From NCBI GenBank assembly GCA_025766275.1, contig JAFKAC010000060.1, positions 285,716-349,715 of the forward strand: a stretch of DNA of 64,000 nucleotides, read 5' to 3'. The notes under the pieces were generated by a model. It saw only the letters and a list, made by a program, of their open reading frames with translations, did not search any database and had not been told where the DNA came from. This document shows positions 23,495-34,284 of the stretch, piece after piece (position 1 is the first letter of the stretch; each line of letters begins with the position of its first letter). The stretch comes from Lactarius indigo. Lineage: Eukaryota > Basidiomycota > Agaricomycetes > Russulales > Russulaceae. A program made the position numbers and the translations under genes.

Positions 23495-24576
23495 CTAAAG
23501 GGGGCGATGCTCGAGTCCGTAACGCATGGCCTGCACGTACTCGTCGTCTTCTTCCGGCGTGGCCACGTGGGGGTGGGAGGTGGGCGCGTGCTTAGAGCTA
23601 CAGCTGGTACTGTCGTGTGACAGAATGTATCCCGGCAGGCAACGCCAGACGATACATTCACCGGACACACAGGCGACATCCGCGACACCGGGGAGGGCAG
23701 TGCAGTCCTGGCCGATAGGGGAATAGGGCGTCAGGGGGAGCACGCATCCGCCACCTAAACAAATTTAATTCAGAAAGTCGGCGGTAAATGGCCAGGCTAG
23801 GCATAACTTAACTTACAGCTCTCCACATCGTGCGCTGTATCGACACACTCCCACGCTCGTGCGCCACCTCCAAATACGCCGCAGGCAGCCCAGCCATGCC
23901 CCATCTGTGAGCAAGAGCCGCTGCCGACCCAGCGCCTTTTGGGGAGTGGATTGCTGGAGGGACACGCGCCGGGAGTCGCGCACTTACCGTTGCAGACCAC
24001 GCTGGGTGCGCTGCAGACGCACGTGGTTGGGTTCGAAGGGGAGAGGGTGTGAAGCCGTCAGTGCAGGTAAAACCGCAGGGATTTCCGTTGATGCACGCAG
24101 GCACGCCATGGTCGGGGTAACTGCAGTGCGAATTAGGCGCATTGCTTATGATCTAAGAAAAGAAATCAGGCACATTTTGAGGCAGTGTTTGCGTTTTCTG
24201 CGTACAAGGTCCGACAAAAGGGCAGTTACGATCGGTTTTCCGGCAATACCGACGGGCGATATAGCGACCATGTTAGTCCCCAGGAAAATGGGGAGAGTCG
24301 ACAGACAAAGGCACGAATCTGTCAAAATCGTTATTTTAGGGATAAGGACACTTAAGATCGGTCGAGAAAAAAAGAGACGTTGGACTGACTGGTCATGCCA
24401 GCAATAGTGAGGACGCTGTGCACGTCGGGGACGGCGATCTGGGTATTGATAGACGCGCACACGTCGAGAAGGTCACGCACATCGAGGGGATGCGCAGCAG
24501 GCTCGCGCGCCTTAAGAGAGGATGCGCGGGCCCCGTAGAGGAGGCCGAGGACTGGGAGGGTGTGAAATAGACGCAT
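23495..24576 (-). pseudogene. CPL1/PriA-like copy 4 (beta subtype), frameshifted
   Basis: Exons lie at 24576-24390, 24318-24206, 24152-23817 and 23754-23495. Exon 3 is 336 bases where 337 are needed. A one-base deletion near 24035-24045, in the TPSPPSNP segment, puts the downstream CNGKC...WECVDT part out of frame, although both halves remain readable on either side. Exon 4 is open and ends YGLEHRPL. Further oddities are a changed Cys-Ser segment (CSSKHAPTSHPH) and a damaged TATA box (TGTAAAA). A dead or dying copy is the simplest reading; a sequence error would restore it. Confidence 0.75.
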
Positions 24577-24656
24577 AATGTCTAGTAAAGTAGAGCAGGT
24601 CCAGACGAGAATGCAACGAGTGGAAACGAAGCGAAGGTTCACCCATCTTGAGGTGG

Positions 24657-24666
24657 TTTTACAAAG
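24657..24666 (-). promoter_or_regulatory. Degenerate TATA box of CPL1-like copy 4
   Basis: Minus strand reads CTTTGTAAAA where other copies have CTTTATAA. It lies 81 bp before the ATG at 24576. Confidence 0.5.
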
Positions 24667-24969
24667 GCGGCCTTCTTGAAATTAGGCGCCACATCATTTA
24701 TGGATGGGATCTGGGCAGGTCGACAAGAGGACTCTGCAATGGCACGTTTTCCGTTAGTGTGTCACCACAGTAGGGAGTGTGATTACAGTAACCGACTCGG
24801 CGAAGCCACCACTGCCAAGAGGTCCAAGAGCTCGTCTTGTCGGTCTTCGGGGATGATAAATAATGGCCAGGCGATCAGAACCACGGACATGGCTTTAGCT
24901 CGGTGGCTGTCAATTATCCTGCGGGCAGCGTGGTCACCATCTATGCTGTCAAGATAGTGAGCAACACAA

Positions 24970-25795
24970 CTTGAAAGACCCTTCTCCAAAATCTGAACCA
25001 TGAACGGAACCGTCGGTCCGGTCCGGGGCAGACGGCCGAACCCAAACCGGAAATTAGCGGTTAGGCTCAGGCTTAGGTTCGAACCGAACTTTGACAGTGT
25101 GATACATGGAATCCATCTCGGGCATCTCAGCCAACGAAGACGACAACGCGTTGCCACCACCACCACTAGCTGCGTGCGCCCCTAACAATGTTGACAATGT
25201 AGCAGCGACAGATGCGTACCAATGCAAGCTGGACAATGACGACAACTACGGTGGCGACATGCACTTCACTGATGCAGGGGCTACTAACCTGCGACTGCAG
25301 TGGCAGGCGCCCCACCAATGCAGAGACGATTGCGTCCGCACTGTCAGAAACTCCACCAACGACTATGACACCAGGGACACAACAACAATAGAAGAGCAAG
25401 GCGACGATGAGGAAGGCCAACAATGACAATGACGCCACAGCGATGAAAACGATGGGGTAACTCGGACCACAATGATGACTGCGGTGCTGTAGTGGGCTAT
25501 CCCGTAAATACATCATTCACTAGTTACTACTTCATGCTACCCATGGCAATGAATATTCTTGAACTTGACCAGCGCGTGTTGCAGAGAGTCAGTATTACCA
25601 TTGTCACCATGGCGCTCGTGACTGGCCCGTGAGCTCAACTTGCATTGAAATTCGTCTGCAGATTACTGTCGTACTTTTCATTTTTTCATTTTTTAATCAC
25701 TACAAATAATTTATTTCAAGAAAAAACTTCGGCGTGGTTATCAAACACCCTTTCAGCCTGTTTACGAAAAGGGGCACCCCATTTTGGAAGTTGCT
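24970..25795. other. Unique spacer between array pairs
   Basis: This stretch matches none of blocks A, F, E or C. It holds GGTCCGGTCCGG-type and GGTTCGAACC-type short repeats near 25010-25095 and a GAC-rich low-complexity stretch (25105-25430) that is open on both strands. I see no supported gene. Confidence 0.4.
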
Positions 25796-25799
25796 GTGA

Positions 25800-26130
25800 A
25801 CGCTGACTAACTGTGCTACTTTGCATACCAGCACGGGAGATTCATATCCTGAACGCGCGCAAGGAGGGCCCGTATACATTATCACTATTATTCTATCATT
25901 CCATCTACAGGGTACGACAAGCGTCCGAAAAATCACTACGAAACTAAACTAAAACCCAATAAAGAAAGAGTAATGAAAGTAATGAAGGTACTGTATATCT
26001 TAGGGAGTGTTGAACGTCGTGGAGACAGTGGGGGTTATTATAGTCCAGAGTCTAGTTAAAGTTGTCATTCCTGCTCTGCTCGCAATACCGCGTTAGTACC
26101 AAAGGTCGAGTGCTGATTGCTCATTTCCTT
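25800..26130. repeat. Array block A, copy 5 (right end only)
   Basis: Only the last part of block A is present. It is nearly the same as the end of copy 3 (18060-18330), including 'aacccaataaagaaagag'. Confidence 0.7.
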
Positions 26131-26150
26131 TAAAGGGGGCGATGCTCCCG

Positions 26151-27197
26151 TCAGTAATGCATCGCCTGCACGTACTCCCCGTCTTCCTCTGCCATAGCGA
26201 TGTGAGAGTGCCCGTGCCCGTGCTTAGACCTACAGCTCGTGCCGTCGTGTGATAGAACATATCCTGGCAGGCAGCGTCGCACGACACATTCGCCAGAGTG
26301 ACAGGCGACGTCCGCAACACCGGGAAGGGCAGTGCAGTCCTGGCCGATAGGCGAGTAGGGCGTCAGGGGGAGTACGCATCCACCGCCTAGACAAATTTAA
26401 TTTGGTGAAAATGGGCAAGGCCAGGCACGACTTACAGCTTTCTAGGTCGTGCGCTGTATCGACGCACTCCCACGCTCGGGCACCACCTCCAAATACGCCG
26501 CAGGCAGCCCAGCCGTGCCCCATCTCTGTGCAAGAACCGCTACCGACCCATCGCCTTTTGTAGTAGGAAATACTAGAGGGGCACGCGCCGGGAGCGACGC
26601 ACTTGCCGTTGCAGACCACGTTGGGTGCGCTGCAGGCACACGTGGTTGGGTTCGACGGAGGAGAGGGCGTGAAGCCATCGGTGCAGGTGAATCCGCAAGG
26701 GTTTCCGTCGAGACACGCGGGCACGCCATGATCGGGATAGTTACAGTGCGAATCAGCCGCATAGTCTTGAATCTAAGAAAAAAAGGCATGGTCAGGCACA
26801 TTTAGAGGCACATTTTAGCATTTTCTGCGTACTGCCTGCGTCAAGACTTCAGTCGCGACTTGTTCTGAGTTATGTTCGACAGCCGATATACCAACTGGAT
26901 TATTCTCCAGGAAAACGGGGATATCGGACATACAAAGGCACACATCTGTAAAACCATTATTTAGGAATAAGGACACTTGAGATTGATCAAGAGAGAGGGA
27001 ACGTCGAACTGACTGGGCTCGCCAACAACATCATACGTGCTGAGGAGAAAGACAAAGTACCACATGTCGATCGACGCGCACACGTCGAGGAGATCACGAA
27101 CATCGAGGGGGTGTGCAGCCGGCTCACGCGACTGAAGAGACGACGCGCGGGCCCCCAAAAGGAGGCCGAGAACAGGTAGGGTGCGGAAGAGGCGCAT
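26151..27197 (-). CDS. CPL1/PriA-like secreted Cys-rich protein, copy 5 (alpha subtype, short tail)
   Basis: Four exons: 27197-27014, 26945-26833, 26772-26436 and 26386-26151, giving 289 codons in frame. It has the signal peptide (LPVLGLLLGARAS), LDVCAS, CLCM, PCGFTC, CNGKC, WECVDT, SCGGC and the GQDCTALPGVADVAC domain. The usual PSSNPLP segment reads PSSISYY. The protein stops at AMHY because GGA became TGA at 26153-26151, so the GLEHRPL end is missing; all cysteines precede the stop, so the fold may be intact. Exons 3-4 and the 3' flank are almost the same as in copy 3. The end of exon 1 (WYFVFLLSTYDVV) and much of exon 2 are very different. Probably a functional secreted protein, but this is not certain. 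Confidence 0.8.
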
Positions 27198-27282
27198 AGT
27201 GTCCAATAAGGTGGAGCAGGTCCTAACGAGAATGCAATGAGCGGAAATCGAGCGAAGATTCGGCCAGTTGCTTGAGGTGGTC

Positions 27283-27290
27283 TTATAAAG
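27283..27290 (-). promoter_or_regulatory. TATA box of CPL1-like copy 5
   Basis: Minus strand CTTTATAA, 86 bp before the ATG at 27197. Confidence 0.68.
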
Positions 27291-27459
27291 GTGGCACTCT
27301 TGATATTTGGCGCTGGTTTATTTATTGATGGTACCTGGGCAGGGTCGGGAGAAACAGGGGTTCGGCGACGGCACAGTTCCGTTAGTGTTCCGCTGCCACC
27401 AGGAATATGATTAACGAAGGGCACAAGAACTCACCTCTGGGATGATAAATAGCCGTCGG

Positions 27460-28440
27460 CGATCTTGAACGTACCGCAGGTGTCCGCACACGCATGACGC
27501 CATTATCAAAACTTTCTGCTTGTCCCTGTCTGCGTTGCTCTTGGTTGCAAGCACGTTCGCACGATGCGGGGGCATGCGAAAATGTGGGCTTGCTCGCTAA
27601 CGCATCAACACACAGGGTTGCCTATCTGGAGCGAGCTGCCATTGCAGTCGAAACGCGACATTTGCCCAAACCTCCACATAGTTTACGAACACTCTGGTGA
27701 GAGGCTTGAATAGTGGCGACCCTTTCTGTGCGCTGCCATAGTCCACGCATTGGTGGCGTCTGGTAGGCGGGACGCTCGGGGTTAACGTGGTGTATCGCTG
27801 TGTCGCCGCCAATCACCATACTTCATGAGTCACGTTGCAGGGCATCAGCCCTCGGCAAGGCATGAGGTGAGTGCGCAGCTGTGGCCTGGGCACTATAGCA
27901 TGGAGGTGATGTGATGCAGCTCCGCTTGAGGCTGCAGTGCAATTTCCGTGTGTGCTGGAAGTGTTGAGGCCTTGAGGTGTGGCACACGATTTCTGGGACA
28001 TTGGCTGGCCTGCCGGCCGGGAGATGGTCTTATCAGTCCTGCGCAGTGGGTGTGTTGACAGTGTCGCCGCTGGTTGGAAATGTCTGAGACAAATGCCGGT
28101 AGTTGGAACTTGATAGATGGAGTCAGAACGAACGTCCGAAGTGCAAAAAATATGTTTTAACAAAGCCAAAAACATCCGGTCGGCTTCAGTACAGGCAGAA
28201 ATGCGAGCGAGTGTGATGTCAATAAAACAATGTGGTACTGGCGTGAACTATTGGTCGAAAAACAACAGCGGGAATAATTCTGGTGTCTCCGGCTGGTTCT
28301 CCTCCTCACTGAAAAGTGGACTGTCCCCGGTACTCAAAGAGGGCATGGCTAGGAACGGTGGAGAGTATCTGTGTGTGCGGCATGTCTCGAGATGTGCAGG
28401 GGCTGTTCAAGGGGCTACTGGATTAGAATTGCGCCAGCAC
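27460..28440. repeat. Array block F, copy 3
   Basis: Homologous to the other F blocks, with a deletion of about 425 bp relative to copy 2. It shows the empty site for the TIR element near 27960-27995. Confidence 0.68.
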
Positions 28441-28449
28441 GATCTTATT

Positions 28450-29900
28450 CGGTTATCGCACATTATTTATTGGGGATTATCTCATTCAAAAACGCATATA
28501 TTTTCACTTGGTTACTCCAATGCAGTCTTATGGTTACAATTATGTAACAAGTGGTACCACACTGGAAACCCTACAACGTTGAACCAACACTGAGAGAAAA
28601 GACCCCCGCTATGCCAAGAAGCTGCCCCGGTCAAGCGACTGACATGCCCACTATCAAGAGCATCGCCAGGAAAAAGACCCCAAAAGACCCCAAAATTCAG
28701 CCCAATTTAAAAAAAAAAAAAAATACAGCATGTTGATTCCCAATATCGAACGAAGAGGCCCAGCTACGTGACTGTATCAGCCAAAAATGAATGAAGTGAA
28801 AACACACCAAACGAGTGGAAAAAGAACATCTGGGAGACAAAAAAATAATTCGACACCCATAGGTGGGATCGAATTTGCTAGAAACGCCTGACATGACTAG
28901 TGTTACTGGAATGACTAGTGCTAGTCGTGTTCTTGTCATGCACATCAGGGTCGTCTTCGGAGCTTGGGTCACAAGCGGTTCATGGCTGGCGTGCCCCAAA
29001 CAACTACGTCGTGACCGGGGGTGTAAGCAAGGAGTGCCCATGGCATGGCAGGTTGGCTTCAGCTGTACAGGAAGGCGCGGTCTACTGGCGAACATGGGCT
29101 CAAATAATCAGTATCAAATACAAGTAGGAAAGCCACAGCTTAAGCTGCCCGAGTAAGGCCCACGCGGTGTCAAAGGACAAGGGAGAAGACGGATGGGGAA
29201 TGGTGCCCAGCATTGTTACATGATACGAGCGCAATGTCGTGATCGACGATGGCGAGGAAGTAGAGTCGGGGTGAGAAAGGAAGTGGCACAGACGAGCCAT
29301 CTGTGTGTTGGAAGTGAAGAGGGCCTAAACGATGAAGAAATGGCAGAGGCGGAAGTGTACCTCACTACCCATAGGTATCCGCACTTGTACCACTGAGAAG
29401 GAAACAGTGTCGTGTTTTCAAGGACCAAAACGCCACGAATATCGCATCAAGTCGGGGGGCTAAGGTGCTACGCTCGATGGCAGGATCGGCAAATGACATG
29501 TCAACAGTCAGCTGATAGGAAAATAATTTCTGGCTTAATCAGAGGGAGTAACATGAGAGGAAGTAGCTTAACGTAGGGTTATTCAACAATGCAGAAACAT
29601 GACAAAGTCGAAACCGAGGGCGTTGGTCAGGAGTGGGGCAAAGGAAACGAGGAAAAATGGGCAACTTGGTGGAAATGGGTAACTGGGAAGAAGATATTGA
29701 CGAAGGTCAAAAGCTTGTGAGGGATATGTACTGTAAAGTAGGGAGGAGTTAGGACGCACCCAAGCTGTATCTGTGCAACGGACACTCGTCATTTCAGATC
29801 ACCTGGGCACAGAAAAGTACCATGGTCCTCTAACAGGTTCGGTAACGAGATTCTCCTTCAGCAGAGGAACAAGTCCAAGTTTCTGTTGTCGACCATTGTC
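28450..29900. repeat. Array block E, copy 3
   Basis: Homologous to 3205-4620 and 21180-22520 ('cttcagctgtacaggaaggc' near 29058). A 13-base A run lies near 28707-28721. No open frame is shared with the other copies. Confidence 0.65.
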
Positions 29901-29929
29901 GTGTTTTTTCCATCAGTCATGGTCGTGAA

Positions 29930-31660
29930 GCGACAAAAGTACCTCAGGTGCAGTATGCAACAATACGAACCGTGCGTTAAAAATCTGATGGTGATTCGAA
30001 GCCCCAAGTCTATAGCGAGTAAGGTATTGACGTCGACATACGAGGTGAATGCAACTGCTCGGCAAACTGTAGATTGTTGGTTTGTTATGGACCCGTCCCG
30101 CTTCAGAATGCTTACGTATATGGTTGTTCGTGTTTACCATCCGTAAACAACGATTGCCGCTGACAGTGATTTCGTCACTTGCCTTGTCTCTGCGACTGGA
30201 AAGAGGAGCAATTAGGGTAGTTTCTCATATTTGGCTGGTACGACACGCGACGACTTCGCCTCTGGATGGGGTCTTCTCACATAGGATAATCCCGTCAGCC
30301 AAAGTCAAGTCACCTGACGACGGGTTGGGGTCTGATTTCATGACAGCATTGTGTCCTCAAGCGCGAGACGGCGCAGCAAGCAAAAGCAATACGGGAGAAA
30401 CGCGAGGGCCTCGTCAATCTTAAGCGCATGTTCCCTTCGTAATGCCAACAAGGGCAAAGAATTGTTTTACTACAAGAAATGGGGAAGCAGCTGAAACTGA
30501 CATAGGCAATTATCAACGGGTACACGGACTAATAGACCTCACAATCGTATCGTAGGGCTCGGGCTCAAGTCGCGAAAATGGCGGTCTTGTATCCGACGCA
30601 GCACCACGACGCCTTTCTTCGTTCAAAGGAACATATTGCGGCGAACCACGCACAAGTCGATCGTGAGATAACCCAGATCAAAGAGCGCAATCACCATTAG
30701 ATCGAGGTATGTCTTTTTACTTATCTCAGTCTCAATCCCTGCTCATCTCTTCCTTGCAATGCATGTCGGCCCCAGCTAGTCGCTCAAGCTTAGTGGCACT
30801 TCAGACGAATTTCCCCACCTAAGCCGACTGAATCGTCATCACCACTGCCGTCGTCATTTTCGCCAGCTACTCTCAGTGCCCACCCGTCCGCCCCAATGTG
30901 GTGCGCCGTCCGAGTCCGTCGAGGTCATGAAAGCCTGACTCCATGTGGACTGCCACCTCTCGACAGTCTCCACCTAATGATGAAATAGTGTAGTACCCTC
31001 GACGTTCGACTAACAGCGTGGCTATAGGATCTGGGGAAGCCGAGGATCAAGGTGCGTCCGATAGATCTCTTGGACGATTCGCGATCGTTGGTTATTCGAT
31101 GCAGTCGACGAGCCTTCCGTCGAATATGATGGTCCCTACGAAAATGGTTGGACGCTCGTAGACGAGTTCCATCCCAAGTATATGTTTCCCTGCTTGAACT
31201 GTATGAACTTTGCTCAGGGAGATCTGCTCAACGCAATGTCCCTACTAAGAAAACGACTCGCTACAGATGACCCCACAATTTATACATTGGCGTCTTTTGT
31301 GGTTTTAGCTTGTCGGACTGGCCTCGCTCCCTCCGTCCCTTGGAATCCTTCGCATACCGCAGAGATGCACCAGTGCCAGCAGTAACCGGCGCAACCTAGT
31401 GCCATTGGAATGCCACAGACGACGGGGGGTTCCATACAGCAGCAAATCAAAAGGTTACCTTCAGCGTCGAGCGTTCCACAGCTGCGTGTCTTGTCCCAGA
31501 GCGGCCACGCCTCCAACGACCCCCGTCTTGACTGCAATCTCCCCTTCTAACCCCCCCACAGTCATCTCCCACGCTGACAGCTGTCAACAGTCAAATCAGC
31601 CGCTCCTCCCATCAACGAGTGTGAAGAACCGCGGACGTCACCCTCACTCATATACTTTTG
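29930..31660 (+). repeat. Array block C, copy 3 (decayed coding sequence)
   Basis: The most complete C block. It starts with 'gtgcgttaaaaatctgatgg' near 29970 and includes the coil-like fragment with RETAQQAKA near 30360. Near 31090-31300 there is a readable stretch on the plus strand containing DEPSVEYDGPYENGW and then LNAMSLLRKRLATDD. Stops and shifts separate the fragments, and the homologous DEPSIRYDDPYEKG in copy 2 (near 11135) soon breaks. I do not recognise the family. Confidence 0.55.
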
Positions 31661-31984
31661 TGTTCGTGAGTTATGATATGGAGGGTATTACGTTTTTTCT
31701 TTGTTACTGATTCAGTTCGTGTATTGTAGCATGGTTTATTTATGACTCGAAAAACACGTGGGTGAAGTTATGCTTTCGTACAGTACTTGTGAGGAGATGC
31801 ACGTGCAAGTTCCCTTCGCTCGGGAATGAGTCAGTGGAAAGTTGAACGCTGAGCGCTAAACGTTGAGCATTGATTGCAGCGATGCTATTGAGGTGTTATA
31901 TTTGTCACGCTCTACTGAATTGCACAGTCAAAACGTGGCCGGCTTGTACGTACTTGCACAGTCGCACTTCGTTCGGTTCGTTAG
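31661..31984. other. Short spacer
   Basis: AT-rich stretch with no supported gene or repeat, between block C copy 3 and block A copy 6. Confidence 0.35.
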
Positions 31985-32800
31985 TTCGGGTGCGCAACTG
32001 GGGTACAGTATTCAGTTTTTGAATGGGTAGGCGCCCTACCCTTCCTCGGGACTTATCATGCATGCATCAAGCCGCGGCCTCGCGACGGTGTTTCATCAAT
32101 TTCATCTTCGAAGAGGGGTCTCGTGGTCGAGAGACCTCCCACGTCGTGCGGGTAGTCTCGTTACAGGGTTGGCAGATTCCTGTTGTATCCTAAAATCACA
32201 AAAATATTTTGGAATGCAGAAAAGGCCTTCCCCCTTACCATACTGTACGTACGGTCTTGTTAGGAAGACGGACAGACACACCCCGGTCTTGCCAAGCCTG
32301 GGCCGATCATCGTCCAAAATGACACCTGAAAAAAATCAAAGGCGATCGCCTTAATGGGAGGCTGTCACTGCGTTATTTTTCCTTTCTTTGGCTAGTGCCG
32401 CAGGCCCGGGGCCGAAGGATGGAGTTTAGGGCCCCCAATCGCCGCCTCGAGAAAGAGATCGGCGTACTATTGGTTATAACCCTAATGGGACTAAATGCAT
32501 ACACTCGATTGATGAACGCTGACTAGTACTCTTAGTATGCCATCACGGGAGATCCTGGACGCGCACACGGAGGGCATTGCCAAGATACAATTATCACTAT
32601 TATTCCATGTACGGGGTGCGACAAGCGTCCGAAAAATCACTACGAAACCCAACCATAAAGAAAGAATAACGAGGGTATATCTTAGGGAGTGTTAGATGTC
32701 GTGGAGACAGTGGATTGGGGTTATTAGTCTAATTAAAAGCTGTTGTTTCCTGCTCTGCTTGCAAATACCACGTTAGTACCAAAAGTTGAATGTCGATCGC
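31985..32800. repeat. Array block A, copy 6
   Basis: Left part ('ttcgggtgcgcaactg', 'gagacctcccacgtcg') and right part ('ggcgatcgccttaatgggag' near 32341 onward) are present. About 450 bp of the middle of block A is deleted near 32220. Confidence 0.7.
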
Positions 32801-32809
32801 TCAGTCCCT

Positions 32810-33903
32810 CTAAAGGGGGCGATGCTCGAGTCCATAACGCATCGCCTCCACGTACTCCTCGTCTTCCTCCTCCGGCATGGCGACGTGGGAGTGTGAGTGC
32901 GAGTGCTTAGACCTACAGCTCGTGCCGTCGTGTGATAAAATGTATCCCGGCAGGCAGCGCCGGACAATACATTCACCCGACAGACAAGCGACGTCAGCAA
33001 CACCAGGAAGAGCAGTGCAGTCCTGGCCGATAGGCGAGTAAGGCGTCAGGGGAAGCACGCATCCGCCACCTTGAAAAAAAAAAAGTTTAATTTTAGAACA
33101 AAATGGGCGGTAAGTGGGCCAGACCAGGCACAACTTACAGCTCTCTAGATCGTGTGCCGTATCGACACACTCCCATGCTCGGGCGCCACCTCCAAACACG
33201 CCGCAGGCAGACCATCCGTGTCCCATCTGTGAGCAAGAGCCACTGCCGACCCAGCGTCTTTTGGGGAGGGGGTTGCTGGTGGGGCACGCGCCGGGAGCCA
33301 CGCACTTGCCGTTGCAGACCACGTTGGGTGCGCTGCAGACGCATTTAGTTGGGTGAGCGGGGGGGAAAGGAGTGAAGCCGTCAGTGCAGGTGAACCTGCA
33401 GGGGTTTCCGTCGATACACGCGGGAACGCCGTGTTCGGGATAGTTGCAGTGCGAATTAGGCGCCTCTCCTAGGATCTAAAAGAAAGAAAAAAGCCATCAG
33501 GTACATTTCAAGGCACTGTTTGCATTTTCTGCGTACAAGTTTCGTCAAGATGTCAGTCGCGACTTCTTCTCCAGCAATTTTGACGGCCAATAGAGCGACG
33601 ATGTTAGTCTCCAGGAAAAGGGGGAGAGCCGACAGACATAGGCAGACATCTGTCAAAATCGTTATTTTAGGAATAATGACACTTGACACCGGTTGAGAGA
33701 GGTATTTGGGACTGACCGATTACACCAACAGCAGTGAGGATGTTGAGCACGTCGGGGACGACGAGCTCCGTACTGACAGACGCGCATACGTCGAGGAGGT
33801 CACGAGCATCAAGAGGATGCGCAGCCGGCTCACGCGACTGAAGGGACGATGCGCGGGCCCCAAAGAGGAAGCCGAGAGCAGGGAGGACGCGGAAGAGACG
33901 CAT
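32810..33903 (-). CDS. CPL1/PriA-like secreted Cys-rich protein, copy 6 (beta subtype)
   Basis: Four exons: 33903-33717, 33649-33537, 33475-33139 and 33069-32810, giving 298 codons in frame. It has a signal peptide (LPALGFLFGARAS), LDVCAS, CLCL, PCRFTC, CNGKC, WECVDT, SCGGC, the GQDCTALPGVADVAC domain, a His-Ser run (KHSHSHSH), an acidic segment and the end YGLEHRPL. The last intron ends in TTCAAG after a long T run, whereas other copies have TTTAG or TTAG; the splice is still AG and keeps the frame. Beta marks are present: ELVVPD, LPLFLETN, CIDG and MRYG. It lies at the end of the array and looks functional. Confidence 0.87.
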
Positions 33904-33988
33904 AATGTCTAATAAAGGAGAGCAGATACTAACGAGAATGCAATGAGCGGAAACGAAGCTAGGATTCAGCCAGCCTCTCGAGGTGGCC

Positions 33989-33996
33989 TTATAAAG
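33989..33996 (-). promoter_or_regulatory. TATA box of CPL1-like copy 6
   Basis: Minus strand CTTTATAA, 86 bp before the ATG at 33903. The conserved promoter block continues to about 34280, where the array ends. Confidence 0.68.
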
Positions 33997-34284
33997 ACGG
34001 CTTTCTTGATATTAGGCGCCAAAATATTTATGGATGTGGATCTGGGCAGAGTTGAGAGAAACAAGGGCTCGGCGACGGCACTGCTCCCGTTAGCGTGCCG
34101 CTGCCACTGAGAGCGTGATTAACGGAAGTCACCAAGAACTCGCCTTGTCGGTCTTCGGGGATGAAATTCACGGATCAACAGCCAATAGCCAGTCGATCAG
34201 AACCACAGACCAATGCTTGGCGGCTTTCACATATCACATGGGCGGCGTAATCTTCATCTAGACTGTCAAGATGGTGAACGACGC

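Noticed and set aside
25106..25426. 106-codon acidic open frame, with another open frame on the opposite strand
   Set aside because: GAC-rich low-complexity sequence stays open in several frames by composition. No start context, introns or domain.
28707..28721. Poly-A run as a retroposed gene tail
   Set aside because: No upstream exon-fused sequence or target duplication. It lies inside block E and is absent from its other copies.
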